Positions 1 through 5,383 of a stretch of DNA of 8,183 nucleotides are shown here, one piece after another; within the stretch, counting starts at the first letter, position 1; the number at the start of each line of letters is the position of its first letter. The translations under genes were made by a program, and so were the position numbers. Location: positions 1 through 8,183 of the forward strand of contig JASLJD010000053.1 of assembly GCA_030152625.1 (NCBI GenBank), written 5' to 3'. Source of the stretch: Erysipelothrix sp. Its GTDB lineage: Bacteria; Bacillota_I; Bacilli_A; Erysipelotrichales; Erysipelotrichaceae. The notes under the pieces are model-generated. The model saw nothing but the letters and a program-made list of their open reading frames with translations, searched no databases and had not been told where the DNA came from.

Positions 1-1
1 A

Positions 2-586
2 GCCTGGTTAAACCCCCTTCTTTTCGCAAGCATCCTTATCATGCTTATTCTATCTTTAGGAAAGATTCCATTGGAAAAATATCAAGAAGGCAATCAAATT
101 TTAAATCTCTTGATTGCACCAGCCACCGTATCACTGGCTATTCCCCTTTATCAAAACCGGCAATATCTCAAGAAAATACCGAAAACATTGCTTTTCACAA
201 GTTTCACATCAGCCCTTGTGCATGCCGGCTTGATGCATTTAAGCTTTCATCTTTTCAAACTCGATCAAATTCTCGCTGCCAGCCTTTTTCCTAAATCCGT
301 CACCACAGCCATCGCCATCGACATCAGTCAAAACCTCGGTGGTAAGCCCAATTTAACTGTTGCCATGGTTGTCATGACCGGCGTCATTGGAAGCAGCCTT
401 GCCGATATGCTTAATCGAATCTTTCACATCAAAGAGCCGATTGTTCAAGGCTTAGCCCTGGGCTCTTCAGCCCATGCTGTTGGCACAGCCAAGGCGAGCC
501 AAATGGGCGAAGTTCAAGCCAGTATGTCCGCTCTTTCTTTAATTTTAACGGGATTTTGGACCGTAGTGATCAGTTTATTCATATAA
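2..586 (+). CDS. lrgB: LrgB/CidB/YohK-family membrane protein, 5' end cut off
   Basis: LrgB-family integral membrane proteins work with a small LrgA partner. They have been linked to murein hydrolase control and, in some Gram-positives, to pyruvate uptake. The frame is open from base 2 to the TAA at 584-586, giving 194 visible residues. Comparison with recalled family members (about 230 residues) suggests roughly 30 N-terminal residues lie outside the window, so the ATG at 41 is probably internal: the in-frame upstream residues include NPLLFA, a conserved family stretch. Other family hallmarks are ATVSLAIPLY, FPKSVTTAIAI, an NLGG turn, and GLALGSSAHAVGTAKA near the C-terminus, then a last hydrophobic helix. 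The protein is largely hydrophobic, with several membrane segments. An lrgA-like gene would be expected just upstream but cannot be seen. The gene converges on the metallophosphoesterase gene, sharing its terminator. Family assignment is firm; the substrate is not shown by sequence. Confidence 0.93.
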   Translation, partial: AWLNPLLFASILIMLILSLGKIPLEKYQEGNQILNLLIAPATVSLAIPLYQNRQYLKKIPKTLLFTSFTSALVHAGLMHLSFHLFKLDQILAASLFPKSVTTAIAIDISQNLGGKPNLTVAMVVMTGVIGSSLADMLNRIFHIKEPIVQGLALGSSAHAVGTAKASQMGEVQASMSALSLILTGFWTVVISLFI

Positions 587-613
587 AAAACCTTGCCGAA
601 GCAAGGTTTTTTT
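585..613. terminator. Bidirectional intrinsic terminator between lrgB and the phosphoesterase gene
   Basis: A perfect 6-bp stem, CCTTGC (591-596) with GCAAGG (601-606), closes a CGAA tetraloop. It is flanked by six A on the left and seven T on the right, so it has a U-tract in either direction of transcription. It overlaps the stop codons of both converging genes: TAA at 584-586 on the plus strand and at 614-612 on the minus strand. The A/T flanks can extend the stem to 12 bp. Confidence 0.88.
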
Positions 614-1397
614 AATATTCAATCAAAACCAACTCCGGCTTGGCAAAAAAGCGAAAAGGAAAACCAAAGACTTTACCACCAATCCCTGAACTGACATAAA
701 CATCCTTATCCTCACGCTGAACATGCCCATAACGAAATAACTGACCGTATTCACTGCGCATCGCTGGAGCCCATAAGGAAAAGAAAGTAATTTGTCCGGC
801 ATGAAAATGTCCCGACAAAACAAGATCAATCTTTCGATGTTTGATCTTTTCAGCATAATCTGGATTATGGGTCAACAAAACCGTATAACGATCATCAGAG
901 AGCGCTTCAATCGATGGCTGTCCACAACGATAGTCATCGACCCCAAACCAAAGAATATCCGACCAAATAAACGCTTCATTCTTCAAGATTTGAATTCCCG
1001 CCGCTTCTGCTCCTAAGATCACCTTCCTGAGATCCTTGTAATCATGGTTTCCTAAAACCATGATCTTTTCCATCTCTAAATCAGCAAGATAATCAAAGAC
1101 ATGATGGTTGTAACGATTGGCATCATGAATTAAATCGCCACCTAAAATGAGTAAATCTGGATCCACACTTTGAATCTTTTTCATCAAGTTCGACATGGCG
1201 TAATGATCAAAGCCCATCACAGCATGATCAAATTGAAAATCCGATACAAAAAGAACTTTCTTATCCTTAAAAGATAGCGGTAATGGGTGATAGCGTTGAT
1301 GATCACGCAAAGAAATCCGCCGGATTTGAGGATGATAGTATTCATAAACACTGTAAATAATCGCAAGCAAGAGCAAAATCATCAAAATAAGAAACAT
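612..1397 (-). CDS. Membrane-anchored calcineurin-like metallophosphoesterase (YkuE/YaeI type)
   Basis: A predicted phosphoesterase with a dinuclear metal centre; the substrate is unknown. Of the 261 residues, 1-19 form a hydrophobic anchor with no signal-peptidase site that I can see, and the catalytic domain follows from about residue 47. Visible metal-site motifs are SDFQFD (D53), GGDLIHD (D88), GNHD (116-119), H177 in LLTHNPD, and SGHFHAG (H197, H199). Order and spacing match the YkuE/YaeI branch of single-domain enzymes. One residue is unusual: the first motif reads D-F-Q, where most relatives have D-x-H. The start is the ATG at 1397, preceded by AGGAGG at 1409-1404 with six bases between. 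The gene is transcribed alone, after the terminator of the Tad-like operon, and converges on lrgB. Basic residues follow the anchor (R26, R27), so the side of the membrane holding the domain is uncertain. Confidence 0.9.
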   Translation of the reverse strand: MFLILMILLLLAIIYSVYEYYHPQIRRISLRDHQRYHPLPLSFKDKKVLFVSDFQFDHAVMGFDHYAMSNLMKKIQSVDPDLLILGGDLIHDANRYNHHVFDYLADLEMEKIMVLGNHDYKDLRKVILGAEAAGIQILKNEAFIWSDILWFGVDDYRCGQPSIEALSDDRYTVLLTHNPDYAEKIKHRKIDLVLSGHFHAGQITFFSLWAPAMRSEYGQLFRYGHVQREDKDVYVSSGIGGKVFGFPFRFFAKPELVLIEY

Positions 1398-1418
1398 CCT
1401 ATCCCTCCTGGAAAGACC

Positions 1419-1424
1419 ATCATA
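1419..1424 (-). promoter_or_regulatory. Possible -10 element of the phosphoesterase gene
   Basis: TATGAT lies on the minus strand about 21 bases before the ATG at 1397, just after the operon terminator. No good -35 is seen: the hexamer at a 17-base spacing is TTTCTT. The gene needs a start for transcription in this 60-base gap unless it depends on read-through, which is the main argument for this site. Confidence 0.3.
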
Positions 1425-1430
1425 GCTTAA

Positions 1431-1467
1431 TTGAAAAGAAAAAGAAATAAGACAAGCTTATTTCTTT
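1431..1467 (-). terminator. Intrinsic terminator at the end of the Tad-like operon
   Basis: A perfect 11-bp inverted repeat, AAAGAAATAAG at 1441-1451 against CTTATTTCTTT at 1457-1467, has a 5-base loop (1452-1456). In the minus-strand transcript it is followed by a pyrimidine tract rich in U (TTCTTTTC). The stem is AT-rich, so it may be leaky. Its 5' arm contains the last two codons and the stop codon of the TadE-like gene. Confidence 0.72.
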
Positions 1468-1784
1468 ACATGAACCAGGGATGAAAACTGCAAAGTTTTA
1501 TCCAATTGAATTGTCTTCATTTCAAAAGGAAGGGACAAATGAACAAAGTAACGAGGCTTGCGATACTCCAGTTCATAGTCAATTCCTTCACAGACTGGAT
1601 CCTTCTCCATGCGCATCAAGACTTCCTCCCAATCACCATCAGAAAGCTCAACAGAATACGCCAAAGCATCCCGGCACATATGCAAACGATGAAAACTCTG
1701 ATAAAGGGAAGCGACATCGAGCACAAAGAGACTAAGGAAAGCTAAAAAAAGATAAAAAAGGTAAGATTCAACGGCCAATTTCAT
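1458..1784 (-). CDS. Small TadE-like membrane protein (pseudopilin-like)
   Basis: This 108-residue protein has one N-terminal hydrophobic helix (about residues 8-27) after a short MKLAVES start with a glutamate at position 6. A helical stretch (28-47), an acidic region and a C-terminal part likely to be beta-strand (about 70-103) follow. That layout, and its place last in a Tad gene cluster, suggest a TadE-like minor pilin or pseudopilin. Overall sequence similarity to classical TadE is low, so the call is by architecture and context. The ATG at 1784 lies inside the end of the pilin gene (17-base overlap) and has no clear Shine-Dalgarno sequence; an in-frame TGA four codons upstream rules out a longer form. 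Translation probably depends on coupling to the pilin gene. In size and layout the protein resembles the first gene of the operon (4949-5275). Confidence 0.62.
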   Translation of the reverse strand: MKLAVESYLFYLFLAFLSLFVLDVASLYQSFHRLHMCRDALAYSVELSDGDWEEVLMRMEKDPVCEGIDYELEYRKPRYFVHLSLPFEMKTIQLDKTLQFSSLVHVKK

Positions 1785-1923
1785 TGTATTGTGTCATCAT
1801 ATCCCATTGGCGTGTAATGGTATCACCAAGCTTTTCTTTGAACTCATTGGAAAAAACAATCATCCCTGTCGCAATCACGGTAACCACAATCACTAAACCA
1901 TACTCTTCAAAAAAGGCTTTCAG
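1768..1923 (-). CDS. Flp-pilin-like small protein, non-ATG start (CTG or GTG)
   Basis: This is a short gene hidden between the TadC-like and TadE-like genes. Read from CTG at 1923 it gives 51 residues; read from GTG at 1932 it gives 54. The start region (KAFFEEYGLVIVVTVIATG) holds the Glu-Tyr-Gly-Leu feature of Flp/type IVb pilins, where E+5 and Y+6 precede a hydrophobic helix. An amphipathic tail (FSNEFKEKLGDTI and on to EIGR) follows. In a Tad cluster this is the natural major pilin candidate. The frame holds no ATG before the hydrophobic core; an in-frame TGA lies three codons before the GTG. I prefer CTG because GGGGG at 1936-1932 sits eight bases before it, and because CTG then overlaps the tadC stop as CTGA, the usual coupling geometry. 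No Gly-cleaved leader is visible, which is unusual for the family. The call rests on motif and context. Confidence 0.68.
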   Translation of the reverse strand: MKAFFEEYGLVIVVTVIATGMIVFSNEFKEKLGDTITRQWDMMTQYNEIGR

Positions 1924-2576
1924 ATCATCCACCCCCTTTCAAAAACTTGCATCATCACAAGGGACATCATACGAATGAAGACATAAACTAAAAGAAACAT
2001 TGGTAAAACAAAGATGATTTTCTTTGAAGAAAAACGGGCTTGGTATTTTTCATTTCGCATCTTTCGTAAATCTTTTTGACATCGTTTAAAAAGCGGCGCC
2101 ATGAACACTTCCACTTGTTTTTGATCAAGATAATTAAAGCGATGGAAAAGGCGCATGCTTTCATGGATCAAAAGCAAGTCATAATGCGATAAAAAAGATT
2201 GGTAACACTGAAGATTGTTCGGATCTTTTGCTAGTTTTTCAAGCATCTTTTTCAAGTCATAATAAAGCAAGCTCGGTGCTTTTTGAAGACTTGCTTTCAT
2301 TGCATTCAAAACAGTATGATGCTGTAAATAACAATTCATTTGATACAGCCATATCGAAAAATCATACTGTATTTGCTCGGTTTTTTTCTCTGCTTTTTTC
2401 TTGATTTGATAAAAAGGATATTGAAATAAGACAAAGACAAGCAGGAAGTAAAAAAGCAAGGATTTCAAAGCAATGGGGAGTAAAGAAAAGATGATGACAA
2501 GACGAAATGTTTTCTCCTTCGTTTCAAACTCCCCTTCATCCAGTTTTAAAATACTGAAAACTTCTTCTCTTTCCAT
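1920..2576 (-). CDS. TadC-like inner-membrane platform protein (T2SSF type)
   Basis: This is the second of two adjacent GspF/T2SSF-type membrane proteins, as in Tad systems, where TadB and TadC form the platform under the pilus and work with the ATPase. From the ATG at 2576 it has 218 residues. A long hydrophobic region (about 24-56, one or two helices) is followed by a cytoplasmic helical domain (about 60-183) and a last helix (186-209). The cytoplasmic part has the TadC-like pattern FSIWLYQMNCYLQ, then an AP-x-L-containing helix and a KDPNN turn. Family membership is inferred from this pattern and from the position after TadB. A TTG at 2591 would add five residues; I prefer the ATG because GAGG lies nine bases before it and it sits one base after the tadB stop. 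The stop overlaps the start of the pilin-like gene. Confidence 0.78.
   Translation of the reverse strand: MEREEVFSILKLDEGEFETKEKTFRLVIIFSLLPIALKSLLFYFLLVFVLFQYPFYQIKKKAEKKTEQIQYDFSIWLYQMNCYLQHHTVLNAMKASLQKAPSLLYYDLKKMLEKLAKDPNNLQCYQSFLSHYDLLLIHESMRLFHRFNYLDQKQVEVFMAPLFKRCQKDLRKMRNEKYQARFSSKKIIFVLPMFLLVYVFIRMMSLVMMQVFERGWMI
1921..1940 (-). promoter_or_regulatory. Ribosome binding site and start region of the pilin-like gene
   Basis: On the minus strand GAAAGGGGGTGGATGATCTG carries a Shine-Dalgarno run (AAGGGGGTG) close to the consensus AAGGAGGTG. The ATG inside it is in the tadC frame and reads only Met-Ile-stop. Spacing from GGGGG is zero to the GTG, three bases to that ATG, and eight to the CTG, so CTG has the best spacing. 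Confidence 0.55.
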
Positions 2577-2577
2577 C

Positions 2578-3354
2578 CTATCGAACCTCAAGTTTCTCTT
2601 CTTTTAAAAATAAATCTTCCCAACAAATACGGTGCGCGAAAACATAAAGAAAATAATTAAATTGGAGAAAAAAACGATACAAACGATAAGCTTCTTTTGT
2701 CATTTGGATCGATTCAATGCTCAAAATCATCCGATACGAAAGCGCAGCAATCAACAAGGATAAAAGAAGCAAAATGAACACCTGCCTTAAATAACGTCGG
2801 AGCCAAAGATCATAATCCTTTAAAGCAAACTTTAAAGAAAGAAGATCTGATTCCAGAGATAAAAGATGTTCTTGCACATGCCGATCACCAAAACCTAAGT
2901 CTTGTTCGATGATCTCAGCCATGTTAAGCAGTAAATAATGACTTGAAAAAACAGTGATGGACGCTGTCAAAGTCTGACCTTCCTGCTGTCGCTTGGAAAA
3001 ATCTTCCCACAAATCTTTTAAAGATGCAGGAACCATCCTCTCCACTGCTTCAAGACTAGCATAGAGTGAACGATGCTCACGATAATGCGAACTGAAAGTT
3101 AAAAATAAATCTAAAATGGCCTGTTTTTGATGGTAATTTTCAAGATAGTAAGATTGCGAAACAAAAACAAGCCAAAGACCTAAAAGAAGACTGAGTAAAA
3201 AGAAAGGCAAGTAACGTAAGGGAATCCGATAGTAATAATAAAAATACAAACTGAGTAAAACAAAGAAAAGACTTTCCTTGGAAATATGAAGACGGCGATA
3301 ACGTTTTAAATAAACACTGTGAGCCAAAAGACAAAAAGGAATGAAAGCAATCAT
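2578..3354 (-). CDS. TadB-like inner-membrane platform protein (T2SSF type)
   Basis: This 258-residue membrane protein has hydrophobic segments at about 1-13, 28-42, 47-67 and 190-212. A soluble helical domain (about 75-188) lies between the third and fourth. That is the TadB layout: a cytoplasmic T2SSF domain held between membrane helices. The soluble domain contains an alternating leucine pattern (AILDLFLTFSSHYREHRSLYASLEAV) but not the usual L-R-A-G-x-S-L stretch of better-studied TadB proteins, so it is a divergent member. In Tad systems this protein binds the TadA motor. The start ATG overlaps the tadA stop as ATGA, and no strong Shine-Dalgarno sequence is close (GAGG is about 11 bases away), which points to translational coupling. 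The long aromatic run YFYYYYR at 37-43 is a visible oddity. Confidence 0.78.
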   Translation of the reverse strand: MIAFIPFCLLAHSVYLKRYRRLHISKESLFFVLLSLYFYYYYRIPLRYLPFFLLSLLLGLWLVFVSQSYYLENYHQKQAILDLFLTFSSHYREHRSLYASLEAVERMVPASLKDLWEDFSKRQQEGQTLTASITVFSSHYLLLNMAEIIEQDLGFGDRHVQEHLLSLESDLLSLKFALKDYDLWLRRYLRQVFILLLLSLLIAALSYRMILSIESIQMTKEAYRLYRFFLQFNYFLYVFAHRICWEDLFLKEEKLEVR

Positions 3355-4319
3355 GGCTTATAGGGCCTCATTTCTTCACGAACTTCCGAAGAAAGCTTTC
3401 TAGCATCACGTTTTTTCGCCCAGTCATAAACAAGATAGGCTTCATCTTGAGCATAATAAACAATTTCCTGAACGAAACGTTCGACGCCTTTCTTTCCTTT
3501 GCGAATCCCCATATGAATCCCCAGATCAAGCAAATGATGCACACTTTGCCGCAAGTCTTCTCGACTGCTTGGGATCAGGGTCTGAATACGATGAGGAATC
3601 GCAAAAGCTGAGCTTGCATGCACTGTCGACATCACAGCGACACCACTGCTCGCCGCAGTCAAAAGATCAACAACCTCCAAGCCCCTTACTTCACTGAGCA
3701 AAATCCGATCAGCACGTTGCCGCAAACTCGCTTTGATCGCATCCGCATAATTGAAGTGCGCATGTATTTTCATCGCCACCACATCCCTTTTCGGATGCAA
3801 GCTAGCATAATGCAATTCAAAGCTATCCTCGATGGTGATCACTCTTTCCTCTTCCCCAATAGCCTGCGTTAAAAACTTCAAAAACTCAGTTTTACCCGAG
3901 CCAGGAACACCGCTGATTAAAATATTCTTTCGCAAGCGTACTGCTTTTTCAAGAAAGTCTAAAGCGGTCTTACTGATGTTTCCTTCCTTCAAGATGTTAT
4001 CGCGATGAATCCGGCAAAAATCAGCACTTTTCCGGATCGATAAGGAAAGCTCTCCGGTCAAAGATGGATGCATCATACTGATCCGATAACAAGAAAGATC
4101 GGTTTCTAAAAGCGGATGTTGTAAGTTAAAATGACGGTTGACTCGATTCGCAAATTTTTGAGCCATTTGATAGATTGCTTCTTCCTCAACTTTGATATCA
4201 AGCCAATAACGACCCTTTTTCAAATGGTCAATCCACAAACCTCGACCCGAATAGTTCAAATCTGTAATATCCTCATCCTCCAGATAGGGATGTAAAAAAG
4301 GAAAGCAATCAGCGAGCAT
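3351..4319 (-). CDS. tadA: CpaF/TadA-family secretion ATPase, short N-terminus
   Basis: This hexameric motor ATPase of the Tad/type IVb pilus family works at the cytoplasmic face and drives pilin assembly. Numbering from the ATG at 4319 (322 residues): Walker A GVPGSGKT at 137-144, Asp box ITIED at 161-165, arginines R200 and R202 in the LRQRAD stretch, Walker B ILLSEVRG at 206-213 with catalytic E210, and His box STVHA at 231-235. All catalytic elements are present, so it should be active. The Walker A has VP where most relatives have GT. I chose 4319 because AAGGAG (4331-4326) lies six bases before it; the upstream ATG at 4355 lacks a Shine-Dalgarno sequence and would add 12 residues and a 47-base overlap. 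Family members usually exceed 400 residues, so the N-terminal region is reduced. It overlaps cpaB by 11 bases and tadB by 4. Confidence 0.92.
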   Translation of the reverse strand: MLADCFPFLHPYLEDEDITDLNYSGRGLWIDHLKKGRYWLDIKVEEEAIYQMAQKFANRVNRHFNLQHPLLETDLSCYRISMMHPSLTGELSLSIRKSADFCRIHRDNILKEGNISKTALDFLEKAVRLRKNILISGVPGSGKTEFLKFLTQAIGEEERVITIEDSFELHYASLHPKRDVVAMKIHAHFNYADAIKASLRQRADRILLSEVRGLEVVDLLTAASSGVAVMSTVHASSAFAIPHRIQTLIPSSREDLRQSVHHLLDLGIHMGIRKGKKGVERFVQEIVYYAQDEAYLVYDWAKKRDARKLSSEVREEMRPYKP

Positions 4320-4962
4320 CTTGGGCTCCTTCAGGAAGGTATCGAGTTTCTTCATGGAGCTTCGGATTCAAACTCAGGATTAAATCACCTTCTGCTTCCG
4401 CATCTAAAAACATGGAAACATAATCCTTATCGACCGCTAAAAGGACCACATCCGCAAAATCGTCCTTCCCCACTTCTTCCCCGCGACGATTTCTTAAACC
4501 AATCACACGGACTGCTTCCGCAATTTGACTGGACAAGCCTTCTCGTCGAGGTTGAAGATGCACATCCACACGATGACCAACACGCAAACTATTCCCTAAG
4601 TTATTGCGTAGATTTAAATTAAGACTCAAAGCGACCTCGCCTTCTTTCAAAAGAAACTCGGCCCCTTCTTTCTTCTCTAAAGCTTTTTTAGGAATTGGAA
4701 GATCACGATACAAGCTGTGCTCTAAAGCCACCACCCTGTCTTTGAAATCACTTTCCTTTTTCGCAATGGAATCATCGACCAAAGCCTTCGGAACTTTCTT
4801 CTTTTTTAAATCATCCTTAACAAGCGCATGACGTGCCGGTAAATCTCTTTTTAAAACATAAATTTCTTCATAAGAAAAGAAACGATGCCATAAAATCATC
4901 AAGAATGAAAAAATGCTGAGCAAAAATAAGCCATAAGGAGCATATTTTTTAATCTTTGTCAT
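4309..4962 (-). CDS. cpaB: CpaB/RcpC-like Flp pilus assembly protein (SAF domain)
   Basis: CpaB/RcpC proteins are membrane-anchored assembly factors of Tad pili. In Gram-negatives they work near the secretin; in Gram-positives, which lack a secretin, their role is unclear. The 217 residues comprise a basic N-terminus (TKIKK), one membrane helix (about 9-28), a SAF-like region (about 32-95, with VLKRDLPARHALVKDDL typical of its start) and an RcpC-like region (about 105-200). The latter contains GEVALSLNL, the GHRVDVHLQ strand and a closing GDLILSLNP. Family proteins are commonly 250-300 residues, so this one is short. The start is ATG 4962, with AGAGGTG just upstream (4973-4967) and a 14-base overlap with the preceding gene. 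It is followed directly by tadA, the usual order in Tad clusters. Confidence 0.85.
   Translation of the reverse strand: MTKIKKYAPYGLFLLSIFSFLMILWHRFFSYEEIYVLKRDLPARHALVKDDLKKKKVPKALVDDSIAKKESDFKDRVVALEHSLYRDLPIPKKALEKKEGAEFLLKEGEVALSLNLNLRNNLGNSLRVGHRVDVHLQPRREGLSSQIAEAVRVIGLRNRRGEEVGKDDFADVVLLAVDKDYVSMFLDAEAEGDLILSLNPKLHEETRYLPEGAQDAR
4320..4331 (-). promoter_or_regulatory. Ribosome binding site deciding the tadA start
   Basis: AAGGAG at 4331-4326 on the minus strand is followed by a six-base spacer and ATG at 4319. It lies inside the 3' end of the cpaB-like gene. No comparable site precedes the in-frame ATG at 4355. Confidence 0.65.
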
Positions 4963-5275
4963 AGTTCACCTCTTCAATGAGTGTTTTTTCAAAAAAGAAA
5001 CGGTCTTCATACTGAGTTTTCACCCGCAATATGAAAGGATAGGCTTGATAATATTTAATCTCACTTTCGTGATCCCAATCTTGATGCATTTTTTGCCATG
5101 CTCTTTCTGCAGTCATTAAATCTGCAGGACGTTCGATCGCAAGCGTCAAGATATGCGCATGAAACATTCGCTCATAATGTTTGTTTTTCATTTCAAAATA
5201 AAAAGACTGAAAAAACAAAAGCACAAGCATCAAAAAAAGAGAGAGCGAAAGATAGAAAACAATGGCCTGTTTCAT
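4949..5275 (-). CDS. Small single-pass membrane protein, first gene of the Tad-like operon
   Basis: I do not recognise this 108-residue protein. It has an N-terminal membrane helix (about 5-25, after MKQ), a likely helix over residues 26-48, a charged middle and an aromatic, probably beta-rich end (about 73-103). Location and layout suggest a pseudopilin-like or accessory component of the Tad-type machine. It matches the last gene of the operon in length (108 residues) and in the order of its parts, with a similar C-terminal pattern (KYYQAYPFILRV against EYRKPRYFVHLS). It lacks the glutamate near the start of the hydrophobic helix that marks pilins. The start is ATG 5275: GGGAGGTG at 5285-5278 is its Shine-Dalgarno sequence, so the in-frame ATG at 5287, which overlaps that site, is not the start. 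Confidence 0.7.
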   Translation of the reverse strand: MKQAIVFYLSLSLFLMLVLLFFQSFYFEMKNKHYERMFHAHILTLAIERPADLMTAERAWQKMHQDWDHESEIKYYQAYPFILRVKTQYEDRFFFEKTLIEEVNYDKD

Positions 5276-5317
5276 AACACCTCCCATTTCGAAATATCTG
5301 TCTTCCTTTTAAACCCT

Positions 5318-5365
5318 AAAAAAAACCGAAGCCACTCATCTTTCTTCAAGATGAGGGATTCGGTT
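5318..5365 (-). terminator. Intrinsic terminator after leuS
   Basis: On the minus strand an outer stem (5324-5330 with 5359-5365, AACCGAA/TTCGGTT) and an inner 8-bp stem (5335-5342 with 5348-5355, CTCATCTT/AAGATGAG) are separated by a small internal loop. They close on a 5-base loop and are followed by a run of U. The hairpin begins 19 bases past the leuS stop. Only about 42 bases remain between its U-tract and the next ATG at 5275. Confidence 0.9.
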
Positions 5366-5383
5366 CAATGAATTTCTTTTACT

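Noticed and set aside
612..1397. Phosphoesterase as a dead enzyme because of the missing motif I histidine
   Set aside because: All other metal-binding motifs are intact, and a D-x-Q version exists in known active relatives, so inactivity is not supported.
1481..1745. Two overlapping plus-strand open frames opposite the TadE-like gene
   Set aside because: Their products are low-complexity and charged, with no membrane or domain pattern, while the minus-strand frame has a coherent membrane-protein layout and operon context.
1926..1928. ATG at the best-looking start position near the pilin Shine-Dalgarno sequence
   Set aside because: It is in the tadC frame and reads Met-Ile-stop, so it cannot start the pilin-like protein.
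1784..1978. 64-codon plus-strand open frame opposite the pilin-like gene
   Set aside because: The antisense frame encodes a recognisable pilin-type helix and sits in a tight operon; this one shows neither.
2577..2591. TTG start at 2591 for the TadC-like gene
   Set aside because: It has no good Shine-Dalgarno sequence; the ATG at 2576 has GAGG nine bases upstream and follows the tadB stop by one base.
5276..5287. ATG at 5287 as the start of the first operon gene
   Set aside because: It overlaps the GGGAGGTG ribosome binding site that serves the ATG at 5275.
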